DNA of 64,000 bases from Saccharopolyspora indica (GCF_027853965.1 NZ_JAQGLB010000014.1:62001-126000); one strand, 5' to 3'. Shown: positions 47,004 through 55,862, counted from the stretch's first letter. Program-made: numbers and translations. The notes: generated by a model from the letters alone, not told the origin.

Positions 47004-48235
47004 TAATGGGTGCGGAAGCGCTCTTCGAGGGATTCGACGAGCTTGCGCCAGACCTCGACCTCGGCGTCGAACGGTCCGCTCGGGGGCAGCCGGTTCGGGC
47101 TGGGGCGCAGGACGAAGGAGACCAGCCAGCCGAGCCGCTCCGACGGCTGGAGCGCCTTCTCCACGCTGTTGTCGCCCGCCCAGGCCGCCGCGTCCATCAG
47201 CAGCTCCTCGGCCAGGTCCAGCTGCGTCGGGTCCACTTCGGACGGTCCGCTGCCGAGGTCGGCGTCCAGGCCGGTCAGCACGTAGGTGTTGTCGTCGTCG
47301 ACCTCGACGTCGAGCTCGCCGGCGGTCGCCTTCTCCCGCACCTGCGCCCAGGTCGAGACCCGCTCCAGGTCGGTGCCGGTGATCGCGTCGTCGTCGGCGA
47401 CGAACCGGGCCAGCGCGCGGGCGCTCGGGAACACGTCGATCTTCCCGTCGCTGCCCAGGAAGACCGGGTCGTCGTCGAGGTAGCAGCGCAGCGAGTAGTG
47501 CTCGCCGGTGCTGGTGATGATGCGGATCGGGTCGATGCCGACTTCGCCCCAGAAGCCGAGCTCGGCCTCGTCGAGCTCGTCCACCTCGGACTCCTCGGCG
47601 GTGCCCGCCGCGTCCTCGTCCTCCGCGTCGGCCTCCAGCACCTCGGCCAGCTCGGCTTCGGCGGTGGCGACCGCATCGGCGGGCACGTCGGGGGTGGTGA
47701 CCACGGCGTCGATGGCGTCGAGCACCTCGTCCCAGCGCTCCACGACGACCTTGCACAGCTCGGTCCAGCGGCGCTGCCCGTCCTTGCCGGAGAAGGCGAA
47801 GGTGCCCTGGTCGAGCAGGGCGAACCCGTCGGCGGAGTCCAGCACCTCGTGCACCGCGTCCAGCTCGCAGACGTCGGCGAGCGAGCGGGCGATCTCGACG
47901 ATGTCGGCGAGCTCGCCGACGGTCCAGGTGTCCAGCGGCTCCGCCACCAGCTCCGGAACGCCGACCAGGTCGTACTGGTGGTCCTCGTCCGGGCTCAGGT
48001 CCTCGGCGGCGAGCTGGGGCACCACGTGCCACGCCGGGTGGTCGTCGAGGTCGTGCTCCCGGGCGGTGCGCACGAACGCCGCCAGGTGAGCGGGGTCGGG
48101 GAATGCGTAGAGGTCGTCCTCGTGTCCGAGGAACGCCTCCCACTCCTCGCCGTCCTCGCGCCAGCGCGGCGCCCACAGGGTGACGACGTCGCCCTGCGGC
48201 AGCCCGAGCTCGATGGGGACGATGTCCTGCGCCAT
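47003..48235 (-). CDS. Acidic conserved actinobacterial protein (often mislabelled primosomal protein)
   Basis: This cytoplasmic protein has 410 residues and begins MAQDIVPIELGLPQGDVVTL. It contains aromatic-rich segments (TLWAPRWREDGEEWEAFLGH, HYSLRCYLDDDPVFLGSDGK) and a very acidic central stretch of about 35 residues (EADAEDEDAAGTAEESEVDE). The two halves look alike: each has a dispositive segment (VVTLWAPRWRE/IRIITSTGEHYSLR) followed by a FP.A..LA.FV motif (FPDPAHLAAFV, FPSARALARFV), so an internal duplication is likely. Start chosen for GGAGG seven bases upstream. No primosome motif is visible. Function unknown. Confidence 0.8.
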   Translation of the reverse strand: MAQDIVPIELGLPQGDVVTLWAPRWREDGEEWEAFLGHEDDLYAFPDPAHLAAFVRTAREHDLDDHPAWHVVPQLAAEDLSPDEDHQYDLVGVPELVAEPLDTWTVGELADIVEIARSLADVCELDAVHEVLDSADGFALLDQGTFAFSGKDGQRRWTELCKVVVERWDEVLDAIDAVVTTPDVPADAVATAEAELAEVLEADAEDEDAAGTAEESEVDELDEAELGFWGEVGIDPIRIITSTGEHYSLRCYLDDDPVFLGSDGKIDVFPSARALARFVADDDAITGTDLERVSTWAQVREKATAGELDVEVDDDNTYVLTGLDADLGSGPSEVDPTQLDLAEELLMDAAAWAGDNSVEKALQPSERLGWLVSFVLRPSPNRLPPSGPFDAEVEVWRKLVESLEERFRTH

Positions 48236-48478
48236 CTCTCTACCTCCGGTCACCGAACCAGACCTCGCGGAAGCCTACGGGTTGTCCGTTCACAGCGTGT
48301 TCCCCGGTCCGGCTGTCACCGTATCGAGCCCGTGGTGTGCAACGGTCGACGGAACAATTCGTAACGATCAGTCGTCGGAATGGCGATCGTGTCCCAATGG
48401 TGTTGCTCTGTTCGGCTCAGCGATGGCCCCGGTCGGGGGTGAGGTCACCTTTGGCGGTACCCCTCCGGAGCCTTCCCG

Positions 48479-49075
48479 GTGACCATGATCGGAATGGATG
48501 TCGCGGAACTGTGGTCCGAAATCGTGCGCTGGTTGTCCGAGCACGCACCGGTCACCGCAGCGGCCTTGCGCCCGCCCGTGCCACCACCGGACCTGGCCGA
48601 GCTGGAGGCGGAGTTCGCCGTCGAGCTGCCCGCGGAGCTGCGTGAGCTGTGGCTGTGCTGCGGCGGCACCGGGGCGGACGTGCTCGCCGACGTCCTGCCG
48701 CCGTTCTACACGCCCTACAGCGCGCTCGAAGCGCGCCAGGCGTGGCGCGACCACCGCAAGCACTGGGCGGCGCAGTGGGAGCGCCCGGCCTGCGACTACT
48801 ACGCCGGTTCACCGGGCTCGAGCTTCCACCCGGCCTGGATCCCGATCGCCGGTGACGGCTTCGCCGACGAGCTGGTGGTGGATCTGCGCCCGGGGCCGCT
48901 GCACGGCTGCGTCCTGGAGTGGGAGCAGGAGGCGTCGCAGGTCCTCCGCCCGGAGTGGAAGGGAGTCGCGGCGATGCTCGCCGACGTCCGCCGCTCCCTC
49001 GTCGAAGGGGTCCCGGCGGGCCACAGCTACCCGACGGTCACCGAGGACGGCCGCCTCGACTGGCAGATCCGCTGA
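48479..49075 (+). CDS. SMI1/KNR4 family protein
   Basis: The 198-residue protein has the SMI1/KNR4 pattern: LAELEAEFAVELPAELRELW near 37-56, then CCGGTGADVL, and later WIPIAGDGFADELVVDLRPG. In bacteria such domains often serve as immunity proteins against polymorphic toxins or as scaffolds. No toxin gene is adjacent, so the immunity role is not supported here. The GTG at 48479 has GGAG at eight bases; ATGs at 48485 and 48494 are alternatives. Confidence 0.85.
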   Translation: MTMIGMDVAELWSEIVRWLSEHAPVTAAALRPPVPPPDLAELEAEFAVELPAELRELWLCCGGTGADVLADVLPPFYTPYSALEARQAWRDHRKHWAAQWERPACDYYAGSPGSSFHPAWIPIAGDGFADELVVDLRPGPLHGCVLEWEQEASQVLRPEWKGVAAMLADVRRSLVEGVPAGHSYPTVTEDGRLDWQIR

Positions 49076-49076
49076 C

Positions 49077-49247
49077 TCACCCGGCCTCGGTGCGATCGCC
49101 CAGGGGTGAGCGGAGTGACCCGTTGATCGTGAGCGGGCGCGTGATCGTGAACTCGACCTCTTCTCCGTCCATTTCGGGGTCGTCCCGGTGGGCGTAGTGG
49201 AAGTCGGCGAGCTCGGCGTCGGTCATTTCTTCGGGGTGCTTCGACAC
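49077..49247 (-). CDS. Small hypothetical acidic protein
   Basis: The 56-residue product (SKHPEEMTDAELADFHYAHR at the start, then EVEFTITRPLTINGSLR) has no membrane segment. The GTG start is supported by GGAGG seven bases upstream, better than any ATG. It is convergent with the SMI1/KNR4 gene, only 1 bp apart, and divergent from the PadR gene. Not recognised. Confidence 0.6.
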   Translation of the reverse strand: MSKHPEEMTDAELADFHYAHRDDPEMDGEEVEFTITRPLTINGSLRSPLGDRTEAG

Positions 49248-49346
49248 GGTTGAACCTCCTGTGCGCTGGTGGTGGGGCCTCGTTGAGCTGCGGTTATGAC
49301 AGCGCAAGGCCTGGTTTCCCGGTTGGGTGCTGGTTCGGCGTTGCCC

Positions 49347-49370
49347 ACTAGTTTGCGACGCCTACTAGTT
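49347..49370. promoter_or_regulatory. Twin ACTAGTT boxes upstream of padR-type gene
   Basis: ACTAGTT occurs at 49347-49353 and 49364-49370, 17 bp apart, 18-41 bp before the PadR start. ACTAGT is itself palindromic. The spacing is about 1.6 helical turns. It may be the autoregulatory site of the PadR protein, in a promoter region that is A/T-rich for this genome. Confidence 0.45.
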
Positions 49371-49387
49371 GGTGTTACGTTGTTGGC

Positions 49388-49741
49388 ATGGCGGACAGGA
49401 CGATCTCGGGGCGGCAGGCGCAGTGGCTGCGCGGCGTGCTCGACCTCGCCGTGCTGGCCCTGCTGGCCGAGGGCGGCGAGGGCTACGGCTACACGCTGCT
49501 GCAGCGGCTCGCCGAGGCCGGGTTGCCGGGGATGAAGGCCGGGACGCTCTACCCGCTGCTCAACCGGCTCGCGGCCGATGGGCTGCTGAGCGCCGAGTGG
49601 CGGGCTGGGGAAGGCGGTCCCGGGCGCAAGTTCTTCGCGCTCACCGACGAGGGGCGCGCGGCGCTCGCCGAGCAGGGACCGAAGTGGGTCGAGTTCGCGA
49701 AGAACTCGATCTCCGTTGTGGAACGAGGGGTGCAGTCTTGA
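49388..49741 (+). CDS. PadR family transcriptional regulator
   Basis: The 117-residue protein has the PadR winged helix: LAVLALLAEGGEGYGYTLLQ, AGTLYPLLNRLAADGLLSAE and GRKFFALTDEGRAAL. Small PadR proteins of this kind repress a membrane-protein gene encoded directly after. Here the stop codon shares a base with the ATG of a HAAS-domain membrane protein, a standard pair. Confidence 0.93.
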   Translation: MADRTISGRQAQWLRGVLDLAVLALLAEGGEGYGYTLLQRLAEAGLPGMKAGTLYPLLNRLAADGLLSAEWRAGEGGPGRKFFALTDEGRAALAEQGPKWVEFAKNSISVVERGVQS

Positions 49742-50358
49742 TGACGTTGGACGCGAAGTACCGCGACGAGTTGCTGCTCGCGCTGCGGATGCACGAGATC
49801 TCCGGTGAGCGCGTGGGGGAGGTGCTGGCCGAGGTCGAGGCGCACGTGCGGGAGACCGGGGAGGACCCGGTGGAGGCATTCGGCAAGCCCCGCGAGTACG
49901 CCGTGCAGGTCGCCGCGCAGCTGGACAGCAGCACCGGCAAGCGGTCCACGATGGAGGTCGCGATCAGCGCGCTGGCCACCGCGGCGCTGGTCATGTTCGG
50001 CTCGGAATTCCTGCTGGAAGCGCTGTTCGAGCCCTCCGGCGTGGTCACCTACACGATGAAGGACACCGTCGCGCTGGTGTCCTTGCTGGTGCTGATGGTC
50101 GTCGGCGTGATGCTGATGTTCAAGGCGTACACCGCGCAGCGCGGGAACAAGGTCTACGGAGGTGCCGCGGTGGCAGCGTTCGCCCTGGGGATTCTGGTGC
50201 AGTTCGCGTCCGGCCGGTTGCTCGACGACGTGACACCGCTGTACGAGCTGCCGAGCTGGCTCGCGATCGTGCTCGGCTCAGTGCTGCTCGTGGGTGCGAT
50301 CACGCTCCTGGTGCGTGCCACCCGCCGGGGCCGGGTGGTGTACCCGAAGGTCAGGTGA
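49741..50358 (+). CDS. HAAS/DUF1700-like signalling-domain membrane protein
   Basis: The 205-residue protein has an N-terminal soluble helical domain (YRDELLLALRMHEISGERVG, EVEAHVRETGEDPVEAFGKP) matching the HAAS pattern linked to PadR regulators. Five or so membrane segments follow (MEVAISALATAALVMFGSEF, VALVSLLVLMVVGVMLMF, YGGAAVAAFALGILVQFAS, LAIVLGSVLLVGAITLLV). The PadR gene precedes it with one-base overlap. It may sense membrane or envelope state, a family-level guess. Confidence 0.85.
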   Translation: MTLDAKYRDELLLALRMHEISGERVGEVLAEVEAHVRETGEDPVEAFGKPREYAVQVAAQLDSSTGKRSTMEVAISALATAALVMFGSEFLLEALFEPSGVVTYTMKDTVALVSLLVLMVVGVMLMFKAYTAQRGNKVYGGAAVAAFALGILVQFASGRLLDDVTPLYELPSWLAIVLGSVLLVGAITLLVRATRRGRVVYPKVR

Positions 50359-50366
50359 GCGCGGAG

Positions 50367-50402
50367 ACCTCCGGCGTGTCGGGCACCCGACACGCCGGAG
50401 GT
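50367..50402. terminator. 17-bp hairpin between convergent genes
   Basis: ACCTCCGGCGTGTCGGG and CCCGACACGCCGGAGGT are perfect 17-bp arms with a minimal loop. It lies 8 bp after the HAAS gene stop and 25 bp before the end of the convergent ALDH-like gene, so it should terminate both. Confidence 0.75.
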
Positions 50403-50427
50403 GTCTTCGACCTCCCTTGAGATCGCG

Positions 50428-51300
50428 TCAGGTGCCGACGGGGTGCCAGACGGTCTTGACCTCGGTGAAGGCGCGGAGGCGCTGGAGGTCCGGCTCGCGG
50501 GTCCAGTCCGGTTCACCTCGCACCGGCAGGACCCGCTTCACCGTGTCCGCCGCCGCGCGGGCCAGTTCGGGGCGCAGGTCCGCCGGGGCCCCGGTGGGGT
50601 CGAGCGCGTTGACGTCGGCGTGCGAGGCCAGCCACGGGCCTAGTTCGGCCGCCCGGCCGGTGAGCACGTTGACCACGCCGCCCGGCACGTCGGAGGTGGC
50701 CAGCACCTCGGCGAAGGTGACCGCGGGCAGCGGCTTGTCCGCGCTGGCCACCAGCACGCAGGTGTTGCCCGCCGCGAGCACCGGCGCCACCACGCTGATC
50801 AGGCCGAGCAGCGCGGACTCCTGCGGCGCGAGCACGCCGACCACGCCGGTGGGCTCCGGGACGCTGAACGAGAAGTACGGGCCGGCCACCGGGTTCGCCG
50901 CGCCGAGCACCATCGAGATCTTGTCCGTCCAGCCCGCGTACCAGACCATCCGGTCGATCGCGGTGTCCACCGCGGCGTTCGCCTGCGCGGTGGAAAGCCC
51001 CTCGGCGGCGGCGATCTCGGCGGCGAACTGGTCGCGCCGCCCCTCCATCACCTCCGCGACGCGGAACAGCACCTGGCCGCGGTTGTAGGCCGTCGCGCCC
51101 GACCAGCCGGCGAACGCCTTGCGCGCTGCGGCGACCGCGTCGCGGACGTCCTTGCGGGACGCGTGCGCGGCGTTGGCCAGGAACCCGCCGTCGGCGCCGT
51201 GCACCGGGTAGACCCGGCCGGACTCCGAGCGCGGGAACGACCCGCCGATGTAGAGCTTGTAGGTCTTGGCCACGGCCAGCCGCTCCGGGGTGTCAGACAT
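50428..51300 (-). CDS. Aldehyde dehydrogenase-like protein lacking the catalytic domain
   Basis: This protein has 290 residues, compared with about 480 for a full ALDH. It keeps the N-terminal and cofactor-binding part (AFAGWSGATAYNRGQVLFRV, GVVGVLAPQESALLGLISVV, VLAAGNTCVLVASADKPL, DVPGGVVNVLTGRAAEL). It ends before the region holding the catalytic cysteine, and the glutamate motif LELGGK is absent. The frame is open and codon use is normal, so it is not simple decay. It overlaps the complete ALDH gene by eight bases as the last gene of the deoC operon. It may be a structural or regulatory subunit of the ALDH (inference). Confidence 0.8.
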   Translation of the reverse strand: MSDTPERLAVAKTYKLYIGGSFPRSESGRVYPVHGADGGFLANAAHASRKDVRDAVAAARKAFAGWSGATAYNRGQVLFRVAEVMEGRRDQFAAEIAAAEGLSTAQANAAVDTAIDRMVWYAGWTDKISMVLGAANPVAGPYFSFSVPEPTGVVGVLAPQESALLGLISVVAPVLAAGNTCVLVASADKPLPAVTFAEVLATSDVPGGVVNVLTGRAAELGPWLASHADVNALDPTGAPADLRPELARAAADTVKRVLPVRGEPDWTREPDLQRLRAFTEVKTVWHPVGT

Positions 51301-52732
51301 CGAGGTACGCCTCCAAACCGGCCCGGCCGCCCTCCCGGCCGAATCCGGACTCCTGGTAGCCGCCGAACGGGGCGGTCGGGTCGAAGCGGTTGAAGGTGTT
51401 GGCCCACACCACGCCGGCCCGCAGCTGCTGCGCCGCCCACAGGATCCGGGAGCCCTTCTCCGACCAGATCCCGGCCGACAGGCCGTACGGGGTGTTGTTG
51501 GCCTTGGCGATGGCCTCGGCCGGGGTGCGGAAGGTCAGCACCGACAGCACCGGGCCGAAGATCTCCTCGCGGGCGATCCGCATCGACTGCTGCACGCCGG
51601 AGAACACCGTGGGGGCGAAGAAGAACCCGCGTTCCGGCAGCGGGCACGGGCTGGTCCAGCGCTGCGCGCCCTCGGCGTCCCCGCTGTCGGCCAGCTCGGT
51701 GATCTTGGCCAGCTGCTCGGCGGAGTTGATCGCGCCGACGTCGGTGTTCTTGTCCAGCGGGTCGCCGACCCGCAGCGTCCGGACCCGCGCCCGCAGCCGC
51801 TCCAGCAGCTCCTCGGCGATCGACTCCTGCACCAGCAGCCGGGAACCCGCGCAGCAGACGTGGCCCTGGTTGAAGAAGATCCCGTTGACGATGCCCTCGA
51901 CGGCCTGGTCCAGCGGCGCGTCGTCGAAGACGATGTTGGCGGCCTTGCCGCCCAGCTCCAGGGTCAGCTTCTTGCCCGTTCCGGCGACGGTGCGCTGGAT
52001 CTGCTTGCCGACCTCGGTGGAGCCGGTGAAGGCGACCTTGTCGACACCGGGGTGGTCGACCAGCGCCGCACCGACGTCACCGGCGCCGGGCAGGATGTTC
52101 ACCACGCCCGGCGGCAGCCCGGCCTGCTGGCAGATCTCGGCGAACACCAGCGCGCTCAGCGGCGTGGTCTCGGCGGGCTTGAGCACCACGGTGTTGCCGC
52201 AGGCCAGCGCCGGGGCGATCTTCCAGGCCAGCATCAGCAGCGGGAAGTTCCACGGGATGACCTGCCCGGCCACGCCCAGCGGGCGCGGGTCCGGGCCGTA
52301 CCCGGCGTGGCCGAGCTTGTCGGCCCACCCGGCGTGGTGGAAGAAGTGCGCCGCGGCGGTCGGGATGTCGGCGTCGCGCGATTCCTTGATCGGCTTGCCG
52401 TTGTCCAGCGTCTCCAGCACCGCGAGCTCGCGGCCGCGCTCCTGGATCAGCCGGGCGATGCGGAACAGGTACTTCGCGCGCTCGGCGCCCGGCATCGCCG
52501 ACCAGGTCGAGTCGAAGGCGCTGCGCGCCGCCCGCACCGCGGTGTCCACATCGGACTCGTCGGCGCTGGAGACCTCGGCGAGCACCTCACCGGTGGCCGG
52601 GTCGACGCTCTTGAGCGGCTCGCCGCCGCCGTCGGTGAACTCGCCGCCGACGAACATCCGGTAGCTGGGCTTGAGGTTCGCGACGTCCCGCGATTCCGGG
52701 GCGGGTGCGTACTCCCATGGGCTTTCGGTCAT
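51293..52732 (-). CDS. Aldehyde dehydrogenase
   Basis: The 479-residue enzyme has all ALDH motifs: VIPWNFPLLMLAWKIAPALA, VVLKPAETTPLSAL, FTGSTEVGKQI, the catalytic Glu in LELGGKAANIV and the catalytic Cys in NQGHVCCAGSR, and EEIFGPVLSVL. With deoC upstream (stop and start overlap as ATGA), the likely role is oxidation of acetaldehyde released from deoxyribose 5-phosphate. Substrate choice is inferred from context. ATG at 52732 is chosen for this overlap. Confidence 0.92.
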   Translation of the reverse strand: MTESPWEYAPAPESRDVANLKPSYRMFVGGEFTDGGGEPLKSVDPATGEVLAEVSSADESDVDTAVRAARSAFDSTWSAMPGAERAKYLFRIARLIQERGRELAVLETLDNGKPIKESRDADIPTAAAHFFHHAGWADKLGHAGYGPDPRPLGVAGQVIPWNFPLLMLAWKIAPALACGNTVVLKPAETTPLSALVFAEICQQAGLPPGVVNILPGAGDVGAALVDHPGVDKVAFTGSTEVGKQIQRTVAGTGKKLTLELGGKAANIVFDDAPLDQAVEGIVNGIFFNQGHVCCAGSRLLVQESIAEELLERLRARVRTLRVGDPLDKNTDVGAINSAEQLAKITELADSGDAEGAQRWTSPCPLPERGFFFAPTVFSGVQQSMRIAREEIFGPVLSVLTFRTPAEAIAKANNTPYGLSAGIWSEKGSRILWAAQQLRAGVVWANTFNRFDPTAPFGGYQESGFGREGGRAGLEAYLDV

Positions 52733-53685
52733 CAGTCCACCGCCACGTGGTCGGGGCCGCTGTAGTGGCCGTCGAGCTGGGTGCGCCGCTGCATCAGCAG
52801 GTCGTTGAGCAGGCTGGACGCGCCGAAGCGGAACAGCTCCGGGGTGAGCCACTCCGGACCGGCGACCTCGTGCACGGCCACCAGGTAGCGGATCGCGTCC
52901 TTGGTGTTGCGGATCCCGCCCGCCGGTTTGACGCCGCGCAGCTCGCCGGTGGCCTCGCGCCAGTCGCGGACCGCCTGCAGCATCAGGTGCGTCACGGGCA
53001 GGGTCGCGGCCGGGGAGACCTTGCCGGTGGAGGTCTTGATGAAGTCACCGCCCGCCAGCAGCCCGAGCCAGGACGCGCGCCGCACGTTGTCGTAGGTGGC
53101 CAGCTCGCCGGTCTCCAGGATGACCTTCAGGTGCGCGTCCCCGCAGGCCGCCTTGACGGCCCGGATCTCGTCGAAGACCTGCCCGTAGCGGCCGGCCAGG
53201 AACGCGCCGCGGTCGATCACCATGTCGATCTCGTCGGCCCCGGCGGCCACCGCGTACTCCACGTCGGCGAGCTTGACCGCGCGCGCCGCGCGGCCGGACG
53301 GGAAGGCGGTGGCGACCGAAGCGACGTGCACGCCAGTGCCCTCCAGCGCCTGCACCGCGGTGGCGGCGAGGTCGGAGTACACGCAGACGGCGGCGACCGG
53401 TGGGGTGTCCGGCCGTTCCGGGTCGGGGCGGCGGGCCTTGGCGCACAGCGCCCGGACCTTGCCCTCGGTGTCGGCGCCCTCCAGCGTGGTCAGGTCGACC
53501 ATCGAGATCGCGGTGTCGATCGCCCAGCGCTTGGCGTCCTTCTTGATGCTCCGGGTCGCGAGCCCCGCGGCCCGCTGCTCCAGCCCGACCTGGTCGACGC
53601 CGGGCAGGCTGTGCAGGAACCGCCGGAGCGACCGGTCGTCCCGGACCGCATCGGAGAGCTCGGATGAACTCGGCGACTGTGCCAT
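52732..53685 (-). CDS. deoC: Deoxyribose-phosphate aldolase
   Basis: The 317-residue protein has the class I aldolase elements: VCVYSDLAATAV, VASVATAFPSG, EIDMVIDRGAFLAG, LKVILETGEL, the Schiff-base lysine in FIKTSTGK, and VKPAGGIR with the second Lys. It splits 2-deoxyribose 5-phosphate to glyceraldehyde 3-phosphate and acetaldehyde. It is the first gene of a three-gene overlapping operon with two ALDH-type genes. It is longer than the E. coli enzyme because of an N-terminal extension, common in actinobacteria. Confidence 0.95.
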   Translation of the reverse strand: MAQSPSSSELSDAVRDDRSLRRFLHSLPGVDQVGLEQRAAGLATRSIKKDAKRWAIDTAISMVDLTTLEGADTEGKVRALCAKARRPDPERPDTPPVAAVCVYSDLAATAVQALEGTGVHVASVATAFPSGRAARAVKLADVEYAVAAGADEIDMVIDRGAFLAGRYGQVFDEIRAVKAACGDAHLKVILETGELATYDNVRRASWLGLLAGGDFIKTSTGKVSPAATLPVTHLMLQAVRDWREATGELRGVKPAGGIRNTKDAIRYLVAVHEVAGPEWLTPELFRFGASSLLNDLLMQRRTQLDGHYSGPDHVAVD

Positions 53686-53813
53686 GCCCGGGAGTCTAGG
53701 TGCCCGGCTCGCCGGACCGCCGGGCCTGGAGCGATCACGCCAGCTCCGGCGTCAGCGACCGCGTCAGCGGCACGTCAGGGCGGTGTCACGAGCGGCGCCC
53801 AGAGTTGGGGGGC

Positions 53814-54632
53814 ATGACGACGAAGAACAGCGCCCGGACGACCACCTCGACCTGGACCGGCGTGGTGCCGGTGGACGACACGGAGCTGGCGGTCACCGAC
53901 AGCGGCGGTAGCGGTGTCCCGGTGGTCTACCTCAACGGCCAGTTCGCCACCCAGGGCTACTGGCGGCGGGTCCTCGCCGAGCTGGGCCCCGGCTTCCGGC
54001 ACATCACCTACGACGAGCGGGCCAGGGGCAAGTCGAAGCGATCGGCGGACTACTCCTTCGAGACCGCCGTCCGGGACGTCGACGCCGTGCTCGCGGCCAG
54101 GGGCGTGGAGCGGCCCCTGGTGGTGGGCTGGTCCTACGGGGCGTTCGTCGCGGCGCACTGGACCAGCCGGAACCCGGACCGCGCACTGGGCGCGGTCATG
54201 GTCGACGGTGCTCAGCCGTACGACTGGCTGGACGAGGCCATGGAGCAGCGGATCCGGAAGCTGTTCAAGCGGCTGAGCTGGGTCATGCCGCTGGCGCGCC
54301 CGACGGGCCTGGCCCCGCGGATGTCCGCCGAGCAGATGGCGGAGACCAACATCGAGCTCGGCCAGGTGGCCCGCGAGCGCGCGCTGGGGCCGGTGCTGGA
54401 CGGCATCACCGTCCCGGCGCGGTACGTGCTCGCTTCGGGCACGTCCTTCGGGAGCAGGGGCGACGAGCAGGAACGGCTCCGCGTGGCGCTCGGCGCGGTG
54501 ACCGCCCGCAACCCGAACATCGAGATCAGCGCGAAGGTCGCGAGCAACCACGGTGCGATCCTGCGCAAGGACTCCCGGGCCATCGCCGACGCCGTGCGCG
54601 AGATCGCGGCCCTCGACCGCGCAGGTCGCTGA
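53814..54632 (+). CDS. Alpha/beta hydrolase
   Basis: The 272-residue protein has the alpha/beta hydrolase fold. VVYLNGQFATQGYWRRVLAE forms the oxyanion-loop region, the nucleophile elbow is GWSYGAF, and the catalytic His is probably in VASNHGAILRKD. There is no signal peptide. The ATG has GGGGGG just upstream. It stands alone, divergent from the deoC operon. Substrate unknown; it could be an esterase or a haloalkane-type hydrolase. Confidence 0.88.
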   Translation: MTTKNSARTTTSTWTGVVPVDDTELAVTDSGGSGVPVVYLNGQFATQGYWRRVLAELGPGFRHITYDERARGKSKRSADYSFETAVRDVDAVLAARGVERPLVVGWSYGAFVAAHWTSRNPDRALGAVMVDGAQPYDWLDEAMEQRIRKLFKRLSWVMPLARPTGLAPRMSAEQMAETNIELGQVARERALGPVLDGITVPARYVLASGTSFGSRGDEQERLRVALGAVTARNPNIEISAKVASNHGAILRKDSRAIADAVREIAALDRAGR

Positions 54633-54718
54633 GCCGGTCAGCGCCCTCCGTCCCGCGGCGCGGAAGAGGCGGTCGGCCCCGGCATACTGGGCGCAGGCTC
54701 GGACCGGACGGAGGGCGC

Positions 54719-55063
54719 ATGCTGATCGGAGAGCTGGCGCGGATCAGCGGGGTCGACGCGCGGTTGCTGCGGTACTACGAGGCCCAGGGGCTGCTCGAAC
54801 CCCGGCGGGGCGCGAACGGCTACCGCGAGTACGACGAGAACTCGGTCGTCGTGGTGCGGCAGATCCGCGCCCTGCTGGAGGCGGGGTTGTCCACCGAGGT
54901 GATCCGGGCGGTGCTGCCGTGCGTCCGCGGCGAGCTGCCGGAGTTCGACTGGTGCGTGGACGTGCGGGCCATCATGGACCGGGAGCTGGCCATCGCCGAG
55001 GAGCGGATCGCCGAGATGGAGCGCAGCCGCAGCAACCTGGCCGGTTTCCTCGAGAAGTCCTGA
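54719..55063 (+). CDS. MerR family transcriptional regulator
   Basis: The 114-residue protein has a classic N-terminal MerR helix-turn-helix (MLIGELARISGVDARLLRYYEAQGLL in part, then RGANGYREYDENSVVVVRQI) and a dimerisation helix (AIMDRELAIAEERIAEMERS). It lacks a long effector domain. GGAGGG stands four bases before the ATG. It ends 1 bp from the convergent aminotransferase gene, whose promoter contains a MerR-type palindrome, so it may be the regulator of that gene. Confidence 0.9.
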   Translation: MLIGELARISGVDARLLRYYEAQGLLEPRRGANGYREYDENSVVVVRQIRALLEAGLSTEVIRAVLPCVRGELPEFDWCVDVRAIMDRELAIAEERIAEMERSRSNLAGFLEKS

Positions 55064-55064
55064 A

Positions 55065-55862
55065 TCACGGAGCGACCAGCGGTTCCGCCTGGTGCGCCCG
55101 GTGCAGCAGCTCCAGGAACTCCGGCGCCGCCGGGAGGTCCGCGCCGTCGATCCGGTGCACCGCGATGCCCGGCGTCCAGGAGTTCATGACCACCGCTCCG
55201 GCCAGTTCCGGGAGGTCGGCGGGCCGGATCTCCGCGGTCCGCTGGGGCGCGCCGAGGTTCTCCAGCTGCCTGCGGACGGTGGCCATCATGGTTCCGCCCA
55301 GCATGTCGGCCTCGGGCCACACCACCGCTTCGCCGTCCCAGAAGGCCAGGTTCCAGATCGACGCCTCGCTGAACCGGCCCCGGCGGTCGAGGAAGGCCGC
55401 GTCGTCGAAGCCCTGCGCCACGGCTCGCCGCAGGTAGTGCGTCTTGGCCACCTCGCCCACGTGCTTGAGCTCCGGCAGGGCGCGTTCGTGCTCGACGGTG
55501 ATCAGCGACAGCGGGCCGGTGGGGCCGGAGGCCGCGGGCGAGGTGCGGACCAGGACGTCGAGCGTCCCGTCGGCCGCGGTGAACTCGCCCGCGGTCGAGT
55601 AGACGGTGGCGAGCAGGGAGTGGTCGGCGGGCGAACCTTCGACGGCCGTCCGCAGGTGGGCGCGGACCTGGTCGTCGGGCAGCGCCTGGCCGAACATCGT
55701 CAGCGAAGCGTTCCGCAGCCGCTCCAGGTGCAGGTCGAGTCCGCGCACGCCGCCGTCGCGCACCTGCATGGCGGTCATGTGCGCGAATCCGGCGAAGGCC
55801 AGCGGCGCCAGCTCCTCGGCGGTGGCTTCCCGTCCGTTGCGCTGAACGACGAAGAACGACAT
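55065..55862 (-). CDS. Class IV aminotransferase (PLP-dependent)
   Basis: The 265-residue protein has class IV aminotransferase features. HLERLRNASLTMFGQ holds the substrate-side arginine, and the PLP lysine is in VGEVAKTHYLRRAVAQG. FSEASIWNLAFWDGEAVVWP is the conserved ASxxNL..W motif, and GGTMMATVRRQLENLG follows. This family includes branched-chain aminotransferase, D-amino acid transaminase and aminodeoxychorismate lyase; which applies is unclear. ATG at 55862 with GGAG eight bases upstream. It is expressed from a MerR-type promoter. Confidence 0.85.
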   Translation of the reverse strand: MSFFVVQRNGREATAEELAPLAFAGFAHMTAMQVRDGGVRGLDLHLERLRNASLTMFGQALPDDQVRAHLRTAVEGSPADHSLLATVYSTAGEFTAADGTLDVLVRTSPAASGPTGPLSLITVEHERALPELKHVGEVAKTHYLRRAVAQGFDDAAFLDRRGRFSEASIWNLAFWDGEAVVWPEADMLGGTMMATVRRQLENLGAPQRTAEIRPADLPELAGAVVMNSWTPGIAVHRIDGADLPAAPEFLELLHRAHQAEPLVAP

